A model generated the notes under the pieces. It searched no databases. It was not told the DNA's origin and saw only the letters and a list, made by a program, of their open reading frames with translations. Of a DNA stretch of 64,000 nt, positions 9,601 through 21,254 are shown in pieces. Made by a program: the position numbers and the translations under genes. Location: NCBI GenBank assembly GCA_944548615.1, contig OX155957.1, forward strand, positions 8,407,597-8,471,596, given 5' to 3'. The DNA comes from Micropterix aruncella (lineage: Eukaryota > Arthropoda > Insecta > Lepidoptera > Micropterigidae). Position 1 is the first letter of the stretch, and every line of letters begins with the position of its first letter.

Positions 9601-10753
9601 GTAACGTGAAATATATCAGTTTTAAAATTTAATATGGCATTAGATTTAAATTGTATATCAAATAAACGCTCATAGACTACTAGCACAAATGCCCAAATAC
9701 AAGTATATGCAGATTTAAATTTCTGTAAAAACTTTTTGAAAATAATTAAAAACAAATAGACATTTTCAGTATGTATAATGTTAATTAAAATTTAAACATA
9801 TCGCCATCTGTTGGTCCATGCAGGAATCTGCTGCAGCATAAACTTGATGCAGCTGTACAACGCTAATATAATCGCACTATGGTTATATTTTTAATTAATA
9901 GATGAAATTGAAATAATATAAAATTTTTGATTTGGATTGATAATAATATTATCAATAGCCCCAAAATTCAATCTAAGGAAATAAATTTTATTGAGCGTTT
10001 AAATTAATATTTTTTTATTATAGGTTTTGCCAAGACCAAACCAGATCTCGAGGGTTTAACACACATGCCACCAGACGAAACAAGAATGTTTTGCTAGCGC
10101 CATATAAATTTAAAAAATTTCTTTGAAAAACAAGTTTTCCTGGAACAACCAGTGAGGGCATCGGTATCTATTTATTATCTATTATATAGGTATTAATTTA
10201 TTTAGTTAACTAATTTTTATGTCTTCTTTATTAATTTTACAAGTTTATATTTATTTACATTTATTCATATTTTTAATACTTTTTAAGCATTAGCCTATGT
10301 GTATTGCTGCCGGCCGATTTAAATGCCAGGACTTGTTCCAAAGCAGCGAGCTGTCTAGTTTTGTATGTACATATTTTAGTAAGTTTTAAAACATTGTTAA
10401 TATCGTAACCATTCCAAATAAGTCATAGCTAGTAATAACTTACTAGTAATTACAATAAGATATACTCCAAATAGAATACGGAAAAAATATAATCGTGTTG
10501 AATTAAATAAAATGTTAATAATTAATAACCATAATGATATAATAATAATAATCAAGAACTGGATAATATTCAGTGGTTGGGAACGTCATTATTTTTTTTT
10601 TAACACAGGACTAAATTGTAGCCTTCTTCACACATAACATAACTTCACACATAAGCTGCATTGTCATTATATATTTTGACAGCTGATATAGCAAGGCTTG
10701 TTTGTGATAAAGTTTGTTTGTTTCTGTGCAATAGTTTTTGTTTGGTGTCAAAT
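9601..10753. other. Unassigned AT-rich stretch
   Basis: No supported feature. Very AT-rich with short tandem ATA/TAA runs. Confidence 0.4.
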
Positions 10754-11017
10754 ATGGAAAGTCGAAAGCAACATTTTCGGCATATTTTACTGTTTACTAT
10801 CGAAAAGGTAACAACGCTGTTAAAGCAAGAAAAAATATTGGGTGTGTATAGAGAAGATGTCGACAGAACGCCAGTGCCAATACTGGCCTTGAAAAATTTC
10901 GATCTGGCAATTATGAGGTCACGTTTGGAAGGCCAGTTGAAGCGAGAAGATCAAATAAAGGCATTGATTGATGAAAACCGTAGAATATCAACTCCTGAGA
11001 TCGGCAAAATCGAAATT
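10754..11017 (+). pseudogene. mariner transposase, N-terminal fragment
   Basis: Begins MESRKQHFRHILLF, the start of a mariner-family (Tc1/mariner superfamily) transposase DNA-binding region. It ends DQIKALIDENRRISTPEIG, the second helix-turn-helix segment. Between these the reading frame slips: VYREDVDRTPVP is in one frame, and EKFRSGNYEV with GRPVEA are in another. At least two frameshifts are therefore present and the protein is dead. The whole catalytic DD34D domain is missing; homology ends where family D begins (about 11005). Confidence 0.8.
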
Positions 11018-11160
11018 TAAATTCAACATATTTTGAAAATTTCTCAACAATAAATAATAGTTAAATAATAAATTTACTGAATATAGTACAATTCTAGTCG
11101 GGACTAACTCGCGGTTAACACGGGACGCGTCCCGAAGGGTCTTATCGGTCTGAGCTGTAG
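11005..11160 (+). repeat. Family D repeat with CGGGACGCGTCCCG palindrome, copy 1
   Basis: From CGAAATTTAAATTC through CAACATATTTT and TAACTCGCGGTTAACACGGG to CGGTCTGAGCTGT this matches the reverse complement of 52688-52858. It includes the 14-bp palindrome CGGGACGCGTCCCG. Here it abuts a truncated mariner; there it forms one end of the insertion carrying protease fragments. It may be the 5' untranslated region of a retroelement. Confidence 0.65.
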
Positions 11161-11299
11161 GCTACCATCGCAGCTAGTGAACGGCCATCAGTTATGATGG
11201 TTAGCTGTGAATATACTGAATGAACAGCCCCTAACGATACAGCGGCAAGGTTACGAGAACGAACCAAAAAATGCTACACAAGTTCAATGAGTACCGTGC

Positions 11300-11705
11300 G
11301 TCATGGCGAATATGTGCCGCCAGTAAATAAGCACATCCATCCCTGCAGTGTGCAGCTGCGCATGCAGTAGACCCAAGAGTGGAGGTCAAGGAGACCAGTA
11401 CAGTCTAGGGTCACAATTGTTACCTCGGTAACAAACAGCGATGCGGAAGGCAAAGGGAAAAGCACCGCATAACCCTTTCCCAGGAAAATCATTATGGCTG
11501 ATTACAATAAAACCATGGCTTTCAATCCCCGGCAGACGTTAGATGGTCAAATGGCGCGGAGAATTCCCGGGGGGTTATCCATTAAGATTGCGACATGCAA
11601 TTCTCAAAGCATGTATAGTTCAACTCAAGCACCACCGAGTTGTTCCGCGCCGCAACAAACGGGCTTAAGTAGCCATAATCACCGCCGACCTCAAATATGA
11701 GATGG
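11300..11705 (+). other. Possible LINE 5' region
   Basis: Moderately GC-rich sequence following family D. One frame reads ARRIPGGLSIKIATCNSQSM, loosely like the opening of the apurinic-type endonuclease domain of some LINEs (IATWN-type start). No further endonuclease motif is readable and frames break at once. Seen: the short peptide. Inferred: its origin. Confidence is low. Confidence 0.25.
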
Positions 11706-11739
11706 CAACTTAGGAAGAAGAAGAGATCGGCAGAGATAA

Positions 11740-12660
11740 ATTTATCAAATTCGACCGTTTATGATCACATAAAACGGGTTCCATATTTTCTTACATAATG
11801 AAATTTGCCCCGTCGCGTCGCATTGATTGACGCAAAAAAACAATCGCATTTACATTTTTTGATTTACCTAAAGAGGTTTTCGTTCGTTTCACATCCAGCA
11901 TATAAAATCCTGTAGCCACATCGCATCGAATTATACGTTTCCGCTTACAATGTTCTCGAAGCCAAGCCAATTTGCATACTAAACGATTTTGATAGGCCTA
12001 AATCTGGTCAAACGCGATTGAGCACGGGAAATAGCGATTTGTTTGTAAATTGTTCACGAGACGTGCCGTGCCGCCAACGATCAACAAACAAGGGATATTG
12101 TCCATCACTATACGGCGGATTTGACCTATCACAGTACGTATAATGATGGATGTATGCATATGAAAGGGAGGAGATGCAAATTTATTACTAGTTTAGGGAG
12201 AGAAATCGTCTCACCCCATCTCCGTCTCCATCTCATTTAGTTCTTCTTTGTCGACAAAAAATGATTCATGATCTGTTCTGTATTTGAGCGTACCATATTT
12301 GGTAAGTTGCATATTTGTTATAATATTATATAGTATGGCGTATTGCCTATTTGTCGTAAGAGATAGATCGAGTGATATTACACTAGATCTATCTCTGGTT
12401 TGTTTTAATTTAAAAACATCCCAAATGTATAGAAATTTTCGATTCACACTAGTTTTTGGGTTCAATCGCTGACTAAACCACTAGTCTTAAAACGTTGATA
12501 TATTACTTATGAATATTATACACGATTATAGCCATTATACATAATTAAAAATGTTATAAATATATAAAACACATTTCCGCCAAGTTATTTATTAGTTTGT
12601 TTCAATGAAAGTTTTTGAAAAAATGTCTGAATATTCTCTGAACATGTTAAAGGTTGTATT
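11740..12660. other. Unassigned; contains a 16-bp-arm palindrome
   Basis: Positions 11800-12130 are comparatively GC-rich and not repeated in the window. At 12359-12396 AGAGATAGATCGAGTG faces its reverse complement (one mismatch) across 6 nt. Frames on both strands at 12211-12472 mirror this palindrome and are not convincing genes. Confidence 0.4.
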
Positions 12661-12679
12661 TTATTGCAAAAATATTCAC

Positions 12680-13292
12680 ACTAAGAAACATAAAGAACTT
12701 TGGGAACTTTTTTCCCCACTTTTGTCCTACTAGCGGACATCTCAGTTATTCTTTATGACCAATTAAAGGTTTTAAAAACATGCTTAAAATCTGAAATTCA
12801 AAAAATTCATTCCATTAAGGAACTCATTGAATTATTGCTGATAAAATTCAATAGTCTTACATCCAGTTTTCCGGAGGTAATAACAGCATGCTCTTTATTT
12901 TGACCCTTTCAGTTACAACTGCAACTGCTGAAAGAAGTTTTTCAAAATTAAAACTGATAAAAAATTACCTAAGAACTTCGATGGGACATGAACGCCTGTC
13001 AGACCTGTCACTATTGTCCATAGAAGTAGAAACTTTAGAAAAACTAAAGTCATCATCAGGTATAAATGATTTAATAAATCAGTTTGCCGAAAAAAGGCAA
13101 GGAGAGTGTATATTTATTTTGAATTGTTTGTAAAAATTTTGGAAAAAGTGACAGATAGATAATTATGATGAATAAATATTTCTTTTAATTTTATGCAAAC
13201 ATTTTTTTTCTTTTGTTAGAAATCTTTACCCTTCCTAAGGGCCCCCAAAAAAAATTTTATACGGGCCCCCGCCAAGGCACGCTACGCCACTG
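12680..13292 (+). mobile_element. hAT transposon, 3' end with transposase C-terminus
   Basis: Two plus-strand frames joined by one frameshift near 12890 encode the C-terminal hAT dimerisation region. The key block is TAERSFSKLKLIKNYLR followed by ERLSDLSLLSIE, as in ZMYM1-like hAT transposases. Downstream the element ends GGGCCCCC..GCTACGCCACTG (13281-13292), a hAT-type terminal inverted repeat (CAGTGGCGTAGC in reverse). No matching left end or upstream catalytic part was found, so the copy is left-truncated and non-functional. Confidence 0.8.
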
Positions 13293-14779
13293 TTTCTCTT
13301 ACCATTTTATTAATAAATCATAATGTTTGTTTTCCAAAAGGCTATAATATTTAAAACGTGTTCGGCATGGCACCGAATGGCTTCCGAGGTGGGGGGAGAA
13401 GGTAGTCAGGCAACAAAAAACCTGTATGATATTAATATCATAGATAATATTATAATATAAATATAATCATAGATATATAAACCTGGATAATATTATAATC
13501 ATAGATTATGACGAATAATAAAGGACTATAATTGTTTATCTTCTTTCATTTGTTTATGTCCTCCTTGAGTGCTGCTTAATTTGACAATACTATAAACCAC
13601 AACCTCTTGAGTCTGCCACTTTAACCGCTATATCAAGCTAGTCATCAAATAACACTAAATATATCTACATACAGTACTAAACATTTACATACAGTACAAC
13701 ATTAAAATGATACGATCACCGTACCTGAATTATTAATGTAATTAAATTTCGGTATTCCCATACGCCACAATAAGGCCCCTTTGCTTAGCAAAACTACAGG
13801 TTAAAAGCTTTCAATTGAGGTATGTTTCGGCTTTGTCCGCCGTGGGGAATTTTTCGGTAGTAAAGGTCCCATTTCTCTTTCGAGTAAAAATAATATTTCA
13901 CAACAGAATATTTTCACAGTTCAATACGATAACATGCAGTGAGCACTTTCCACCTTTATTGCCACCAACCAACCCTACCCCCACCTCATTCGCTGCTCCT
14001 GCGCCCTGAGCCGTGGCCGTATTGTGGTCAGGTTTAAACGGTCTTTGCGGCGACATGGCACTAAGCCGCGAAGCTTGAATAATTATTGGCATGTAAGCTT
14101 TCGCGTTGAGGTGGCGGTTTAGCCAAGGCGGTGTTTGCATGCCAGTTATTGATTGCCTTTCGTGTAGCTGTAATATTACAGGTTGTCCTAAGCCTGTTGA
14201 TACTAGAATAACAGCAAGAGGACCGTCACTATAAACCTACCATAGAATAACCGCGTTAAAGAAATTCATGCAAGCATAGTGATTTTAGTTGCTCTCTTGT
14301 TTCTTTCGCCATCGATACCGTTGAGGTAGAGACAGACTTGTCCTATGCTGGCAAAGTATGCAACGCATTATGACATCTGGACCCGTGAATTTGCATGAAA
14401 ATACAGGACGTAGAAACATACTTATCATAAGCAACTCTTTTCACGCGCGTCTCACGCCAGATCGGTGTGGGAAGGTGGAGGGGATGACAGTAGGGCGGCG
14501 TCGACTACAGCGGGCGCCCCAGACTGGTACCTATAACGATATGTGATCATTCTTTGTGTGCGCCAGAGTTGAGTGCACCATCGGAGAAGTGACAGCAGCT
14601 TTTAATGCCATATATACGTTGCATGCGTAGGACAAGTGTGCACACCAACGAAGGAGCGTTGCTTCGTATACGTTCTGTATGTAGACTCAGTTTGTCTCTA
14701 CCTTACTCTTCTATACAGTGTTGTATAAACTAGTGATATAGAAATCCATCGTACCAAAAATATCGTACAAATCACTCAC
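13293..14779. other. Probable intron of the tomosyn-like gene, 3' of its exon
   Basis: Downstream (minus-strand sense) of the exon at 14780-15007. No further exon was recognised. Positions 13900-14150 and 14430-14700 are GC-richer and single-copy in the window, but neither strand gives a convincing frame. Intron status follows only from the splice donor at 14779. Confidence 0.4.
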
Positions 14780-15007
14780 CTCTCCCGCTGAAACTTGAGA
14801 CTCTGCACCACCTGCGGCGACTTCTGCCGGAAGTTCCAAAGATGAAGGACGTCATCCGCGGTGGCAGTGACCAGCGCCCCTTCGTTTACCAGGAACTGGA
14901 TGTGCATCACCGCTTCACCTCCCGACGGCGGCAGACCGATGGCGCTGGCGCTCGCGCTGCTGACGGATTCGTGTCGAACGTGTGCGTCTACGCCAGGTCG
15001 ACCAAGA
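14780..15007 (-). CDS. Tomosyn: Tomosyn (STXBP5-like) WD-repeat exon
   Basis: A 228-nt internal exon on the minus strand. It encodes LGRPGVDAHVRHES, a short Ser/Ala-rich segment, then MHIQFLVNEGALVTATADD, VLHLWNFRQKSPQVVQ and SLKFQRER. This matches the early WD40 region of tomosyn, where vertebrate STXBP5 has GRPGVD, FLINEGALVS, DDTLHLWNLRQK and SLKFNRER. Tomosyn binds syntaxin and SNAP-25 and restrains SNARE assembly at presynaptic membranes. Acceptor: CTATTCAG before 15007; donor: GAGAG then GTGAGTGAT at 14779-14771. No stop or frameshift is seen. Flanking exons were not found, as expected for a gene with long introns. Identity is from remembered family sequence and was not searched. Confidence 0.88.
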
Positions 15008-16845
15008 CTGAATAGCTTCGCGTTAAGGAAATATTGATAAAAGATAAAACATTTATACAATTCGTGACATTCAAAATTGTCGAGTTGGCAAAGCGTAAGA
15101 CGACATAGCCAAATTACAAAATGATGTAAGCCGCATATGCCTTTGTTCACTTAACACAAACCGACTTGTACTCCCCCACCTCACACTAAGCGAAATGGAC
15201 TCGCCCACGCGGGCGAACGATAGTCATCGTACAACTCTCCTGAAACCTGTCCCAAGAGGAACAAAATCATTTTTATGTAGTTGACCTTTAGTAATTGTTA
15301 TTGACCATTCTTAATTGACCATTGAGCAAATGACCTTTGCAACGACTGTTGCGTCAAGATCGCAGTCGTGGTTAAGATTTATCGTATAATGGGCCCGATT
15401 GCGTTTCTGCGTGAACTACAATAGGAGCTTAGTTCAACCGAACGAGACAGCGCAATATGTTAGAGCGCAATATAAAGTGAAAGATCGTCGATTTTGCCGC
15501 ACCAAAATTACCTGTCAAACTCATAGTCATCCGAATGAGTTCGAACACATTTCGTGCGGTCTCAGATCTAGCTGATTTATCTTCGGTGGGTAGTTTTAAC
15601 GCGGAGTCACAACCGTTAATTTCATTTCACTCTAACGTACTGCTCTGTTCCGTTAACATGACCTCATATCCGATTTTAGGTTATAAAGAAACTCAATCGA
15701 GCTCAATAAGTGTAATATTTCCTACTTAATGTCACCAGTTTATGCTCATTCACCTAACTATGTCGTATTTGCCCTAAATAAATTATATGTACAAAGGCTT
15801 ACAGATTAGACATTACACGATTAAGGGATAATTAATTAATGCAATTAGCATTAGAACGTAGGGTATCAGAGCATAGATTTGTAAATAGAGGAATCTCGAG
15901 ATTAACCTTAATTAAGAAATATTTCAATAGTTAGTTAAGCAGTATGTTATCAATTAGTTCCAAACTAGTGTAGATATAGGACTCCTAATAGGTGTCAAAT
16001 ACATACATGACTCGGTAGATATTATACGAATCACTGAAACCTACATCTCTCAAACCATATTCCGCCATAGGCGGGCTACGAGTTCCACTCAAATGACAGG
16101 GTATTAGGCGGGAGGTGTTGAGTTAAAAATATTACAACAGCGGTTTGTAAAATATAACGGTTTGAGGGCTACATCAGTTTGTAGACCACCTTTTTAGACT
16201 TTTGGGGGGTGAAAGTGGAGCGGTGGTTATTTTCTTGGAGAGACTAAGATCTTTAAAGAGGTGAAATCGAGTTTTGGCTGGCAGGCGACGAGCGCCAACC
16301 GTGTGAAGCCAAACAATGAATCCCTTCTGGGTGACGTAATTTGCAAGACCATGTTATTTATTTTATTATTATTTGTGGGTCCTGATAAATTCAGGTGAGT
16401 GTCAATACGTTGTGTTCCGACCGATTTTTTTTGTGCGAAATTTAAAATGTACGAGTATTTCTCGCAGTGAAAGACGTGCGTATGCAATAAACGACCACAG
16501 CTATCATTGTGTTTGAAGAAAATACTTGAAAGTCCCTTCGCCAACACCAACAATAAATGCTGGCAGACGTGAAGATCTGACATACGTAGCAGAGGTGAGT
16601 AGATTTACGACCTACTTGATTGGCACTGCTGGCTGAGCAGAATGCCGGTCCAATTAGGTTTGAAAAAGCTACATTATTTGTTTTCTTTTTTTTTTTGCCA
16701 GTTGACCTCCGCAGTAATCAGAATAAATGCTCATACAAAGACCTTTACTCAATGTATGCCATAAAACAAAAATTTCAACGAAGTTAATTTTATCGTACCA
16801 GCCGTACGATTATAATAATAAGAATGAATGAAATAGAACTGAACA
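15008..16845. other. Probable tomosyn intron, no other feature
   Basis: Upstream (minus-strand sense) of the exon, starting with its acceptor. Positions 15170-15730 and 16060-16330 contain mixed-complexity single-copy sequence. Frames there show no recognised domain and no paired splice sites I trust. Confidence 0.4.
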
Positions 16846-17262
16846 AGTCAATAAATAAAAAAGAATAAAAAGCACGATTGCCGTTACAAAAAGTAAACTA
16901 TAGTATTTATAATTATGTTTATTACGGGATTTTTACGAAATATTTGTGATATTTATAAATATAGATGCATGTATATGTCCAGAATGTACTCAATCAGACC
17001 TTTCATTTAACACTAAACATGATATATTTATGTTGATTTATTGACATTTGGACATTTAGATAGCTACTTACTTGATATTTGAACAGTAAAGGGATGATAC
17101 TCGGGATGACATAGCGATTCTAACAATTACCACACACTTTTAAGTCGGTTTAAGCGTTTAGAAGTTATAGTGGAATAAACAAATGGAAAACATACATAGA
17201 TGAACCCTGGACGAATTACATGCGCTTTTTGTCGGGCAGTCTTGTAAAAAGGCAGTTTTAAT
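16846..17262 (+). repeat. Family E dispersed repeat, copy 1
   Basis: Matches 24618-25219 (plus), 32545-32650 (plus, partial) and 45170-45405 (minus). Landmarks: AAGAATAAAAA, GTTACAAAAAGTAAACTA, CCAGAATGTACTCAATCAGA, TACTTACTTGATATTTGAAC, ATACTCGGGATGACATA, GATGAACCCTGGAC. No coding capacity or clear termini; class unknown. Confidence 0.65.
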
Positions 17263-18302
17263 TATTAATATTAATTATTAGGTAGCTACACGTAATATGA
17301 GTAATTTCATGATCTTTCAATGAAAGACTAAATGACCGCTGAAATCAGATAGATTAATAGGCTAAAATATCTTGTAGCAACAACCGTAGACCCTCTACGA
17401 CTAGGAAACTCAATGCCATTGAACGTACCACCTAATCTTGTGATTGAGGTAAATTGATATTTAATGACCGGATGCAAAAGCGCAAAAGACAAATGCAAGA
17501 TTATCAGGTTAAAACGCTCAACGATGGCGTAAAAGAAAATGTTAGAAGATGGTAGAAAAAGTGCGATGAAATTAGATCCGTAATTAGTATTATCGTTGAT
17601 AGTAGTGCTTTCTTTAGTGATGATTAGTGAAATTCATTTTCTAATAATCAAGTAATTGAAAAAATACTAATGAATGTTATATGAATGTCATCGATGTGAC
17701 CATCCGCATTATTATCTTTATTTTTTAAGGTACATTCAAGGATAATTGAGTTTTGCCCGGCGAAAGAAAACAATCACCCTATGTATACCCACCAATTAAT
17801 ATTAACATTTTATTTAATTTCACACGAATATCTATTTTCCGTATTCTATTTTAATTATTCCTATTGTTATTATTACTTAGTATTTATTAATCACTTATTT
17901 GTAATGATTAAGGTACTTAACATATATTTTTTTACTTGCCGAATATACGTAGATAAAACTGAAGAGCTCGATGCCTTGGAACAACTCCTGGTAGACAGCA
18001 GCAGTTTACCTATGCCGTTCAAAGCGGTCGTGTTATTTGTTTAATATGAATAAAAATAATAATTAATTATGGATAATATGTTATAAGACTGAAAATAATG
18101 AATGAAAATAATTATTAATAATGGATAATATATTAGTAAGACAAATATGCTTTGTAAATGTGTTGATTAATAAATAAATTATTTATTTAAATTAATTAAA
18201 TGTATTATATAGGATACTGTCATATTTTCATCAAAGTAAATCATGTTGTATACATACATATAACTTTATTTATATTATTTAATCGAATTTTATATTATAT
18301 TT
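17263..18302. other. Unassigned; weak exon-like frame at 17946-18044
   Basis: AT-rich. One plus-strand frame ends VDKTEELDALEQLLVDSSS then LPMPFKAVVLFV and stop. Its composition is more protein-like than its surroundings, but there is no good acceptor before it. It could be a terminal exon or chance. Confidence 0.3.
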
Positions 18303-18600
18303 ATTGCCGATTATATAATGGAAACGCATTTTATTTATTATAGTATCTTTAAATATTTATTATTATTATTACTATTTTTTTTTGAAGACTACATTTTAGG
18401 GAAATTAAGTGTTATTAGCTTTTTACTAAAACTTGTACATTTGTAAGCAATTAAGCAAACTTGATTGTAATATTAGAGTCCTGGCCACCCAAGAACGGGC
18501 TAGTCCCAGTTGGGCGACAGAATCAAATAAGCAAAAGGTTAAGGTTTTGCCATTCGGTTCCTGTTACTATACAACTTTTTAAACCGAAATTTCCACGATG
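18303..18600 (+). repeat. Family F dispersed repeat, copy 1
   Basis: Shares with 40305-40505 the order TGCCGATT..TATAAT, ACATTTTAGGGAAATT, TTATTAGAGYCCTG, CCAGTTGGGCGACAGAATC and GTTCCTGTTA. No coding capacity. Confidence 0.55.
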
Positions 18601-18641
18601 CTACACTCCCCAAATCAAAACCTCCTATTGCGACCCTGCAG

Positions 18642-18727
18642 AACAGATTGAATATCAAACGGAAACAACCGCGGTTCGATTTTCAGACACATTATTCGAC
18701 ACGATGCTGAAAATAGTCGGGGAGCTA
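18642..18727 (+). CDS. Possible host exon, unidentified
   Basis: An open plus-strand segment reads EQIEYQTETTAVRFSDTLF then DTMLKIVGEL. It is bounded by a plausible acceptor (pyrimidine-rich, ending CCCTGCAG at 18641) and a strong donor (GAGCTA then GTGAGT at 18728). Length is 86 nt. I do not recognise the peptide. It starts right after a family F repeat, so it could be TE-derived. The support is the coincidence of splice signals with a protein-like frame. Confidence 0.3.
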
Positions 18728-19399
18728 GTGAGTTTTTTTCGGTACTGATTTTTCAAGTCAATAAACTTCGATAGGAATATTTAAAGTTGCCTATATGCTG
18801 TAGAAAGGTATTACAGTGGGTTGAGCTAATAAATGCTCTTGATGATACAAAAGTGCTCTACTTTTTTTAACACTAATTTGAATCGTTTTACTATCAAGTC
18901 GCACGCATCCCTTTAATTAAAAAAAATATCTGGGCTATCTATAGGTATGGCAAAGGTGCATGAAACCTAAAAAAACGAAAAAATGGTTCTTTTTTGAAGA
19001 CCACAAAATTGGTCAGGGTATAACTGGTTATAACTTAACATTATATGATTATAACGATAACTCAGGATAACATGAGGTTGTGATGTACGGACGCCAAAGC
19101 CTTACCAGACTTGTTTAAATCACGCCAGATTTACAAACTTTAGGAGAGTCTGGCGAGGTTTGAGTTATTATGAACATCAGCTAGATGTTGTTTTCATAAA
19201 ATTATAATATCAATTATAAAATAAAAAAATTAAAACAGTGAAAGTGAGAGCAAGGACTTTATATTTTTTTCTTTATTTCTAGATCTCCCAGATGCATTCC
19301 GGGATTTCTTGAAATAGCCAGTCTTCTTTGAAATTATAATCTCTAATAATATCGATTTGTATTACAAGTTTTAAATGTGTAAGGGCGTCGTATCTGAAA
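18728..19399. other. Unassigned AT-rich stretch
   Basis: No supported feature. Confidence 0.4.
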
Positions 19400-19735
19400 A
19401 AAAAACATCGATTTTACTCAAGCGGCCCAACAACCGACGATAAAGGAAAATATTGTGAACGCACTTCTGTGTGTCTGTCTGTATTCCTCCTCGATAGCGC
19501 CCTAATCCTTAATCTGATTGAGCTGAAATTTAGTGTGCAGGCATTATTCGATCATGGCAAGAGTTGAAAAGGTTGTGGTTGAGATTGGTCCACCAGGGGG
19601 CGCCCTATTCATATTTCAATCTACAAATATCACACTTAAACTTGAAATTTGGTACATAGATCCCTTGTTGGGCCAAAAACTTTGGGTGGAATATCTCATA
19701 TATAAACAACACTAGTGATATTTAATTTCCATCAT
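19400..19735 (-). repeat. Family B dispersed repeat, fullest reverse copy
   Basis: Reverse-complement relative of 31560-31835. Read on the minus strand it has CCCAACAAGGGATCTATGTA, CCAAATTTCAAGTTTAAGTG, AGATTGAAATATGAATAG, GGGCGCCCCCTGGTGGACC, AAATTTCAGCTCAATCAGAT and a TGTCTGT-rich CA/GT tail. Both copies contain a GCGCCMCCTGGTGG block and the phrase AAATTTCAGCTCAATC, often seen near the 3' ends of arthropod retroelements (recollection, not searched). Confidence 0.6.
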
Positions 19736-19898
19736 ACATTTTAATTAAATATTAACGCCTTGAGCGGCGGGGTTCGTTTCTTGGCTAAGGACCAGGTTCG
19801 TCCGCCGACGAAGAAAGGGCGTTCAACGATTTTTTATGAAATTAATATCCAGATGAAATCAGTCTTTGACTACTTGCCGGGAAAGTCTTAGGGTAACA

Positions 19899-20536
19899 CT
19901 TTAGGGAGCTAATATGCCCTGTTGCGGTTGGTCACTAAGACCCATATGTTCAGGGTCGGTCAAACTCACGAGTCAACATCCATCCGGCTGCCCCCACGAA
20001 GAAGTGCGAGCCAGGGTAGGACTCTGGTCTGCAGGACAGTTCCCCTAGGAGTCAACCTTCGGGCGCTCGTGGACGGTTTGCGCACTGTGCGGCGTCAGCC
20101 AATCGATTGTGCATTCTGACCGACAGCCGGGGGAGTCTGGAAATAGTACTGTCTCATATAGAGCGGAGGTAGTTGTTCACCTTAAGACAGCTGCTCTTGA
20201 AACGACCGATTCCGGGTGAAGAGCCGGATAAAGGACGCCGTGGTCCGCGATAGATTCGGTAGACACTGTATCACCGCTTCGCAAGGGAGAGGAGTGCGCG
20301 AAGCGACCTCGAACCTGTAACCAGTCGGGAGACCGGAGTGATCTGGTTGCAACTGGTAGCAAGGGCGAGAGTGTCGCGGCAAGGTGTTGGCTTCTTACGG
20401 GCGTGTGGCGTAACTACACTGTGGACTGTTTCGTCCTAAGTCGTCTATGCTCACCTCACGGGAGACAGAACGATATAATATCGTTAAAACTTCCTGAGGT
20501 GGCGGGTTCGCCCGTTGTAGTCGGCAGCTCTAGATG
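19899..20536 (+). mobile_element. Family A element, copy 1 (638 bp)
   Basis: GC-rich unit starting TTTAGGGAGCTAATATGCCC and ending GTAGTCGGCAGCTCTAG, near-colinear with 36402-37040. It is flanked by GGGTAACA (19891-19898) and GGGTGACA (20537-20544), an 8-bp duplication with one mismatch. Internal landmarks: CACTAAGACCCATATGTTC, GTTTGCGCACTGTGCGGCGT, GTTGCAACTGGTAG, GGGAGACAGAACGAT, AAAACTTCCTGAGG. Small overlapping frames in it are not conserved between copies, so it is probably non-coding. The class is unknown. Confidence 0.75.
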
Positions 20537-21254
20537 GGGTGACAAAACCGTATTTTTAAAGTTTTTATAATTGTTGAAATATTCCCGCCAGACTAGCTTC
20601 GTTCAACTGAAAATGAGCAAGATTGCTTTGTTTCGTTTATTTCATGATCGACTCTAGTAAATGGTGAATGTTTATAACTGGGAAACTAGGTACAATTCAA
20701 AGGCACCTCCCGGTCACCCAACCATCGGTTAATCCTTGCCAGATATTGAATTTCTTGATGAGCATCAATAATAGACCAAATTTAATTACTTTCACAAACT
20801 GGGAAAATAGGTTCTAAAAATATTGACTACCTCCACGACTAAAACCCGAGTGAAAAATTGAAAATTCCGCCGTAGCGAAGCCTCCCCGGGGTACAGTCGC
20901 TTAACTGTTTAATTGGCATTAAAGCAAGCGAACCCCGCGGGAGTGCCGTTATTCAGAAGTGGAAAAACTCGGCAACTTTACGGCAGTCGCTAAGACCCAC
21001 CCTACAACGGGAAAATATGTTTTGGCACGCGGAATTATTTATGGACTAAGGGCTATTTGAGGATGATCCTCGGGGTTATATTTTATATAATCCTATATGT
21101 TCATTCACTTCGTCTTATTTTATTATACAAACAATCTTACAGACTAAACAACGCAATTGGTTTTTTGATAAATGTATGTATACAGTATGTTCCAGAACTG
21201 AACCAACAGACTCTAGGTAGTGATAGCTGTGCCAAGACCTACCTAAATAACAAA
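20537..21254. other. Unassigned single-copy stretch
   Basis: Mixed complexity, with a GC-richer part at 20860-21010. No frame or splice pair is convincing. Confidence 0.4.

Noticed and set aside
10661..11020. A 119-codon novel protein
   Set aside because: The part from 10754 is a frameshifted mariner transposase start; the upstream codons are chance read-through.
12211..12472. Small genes on opposite strands
   Set aside because: Both frames cross the same palindrome and lack domain or splice support.
20177..20382. Minus-strand frames inside family A
   Set aside because: Not conserved in the second copy at 36402-37040.
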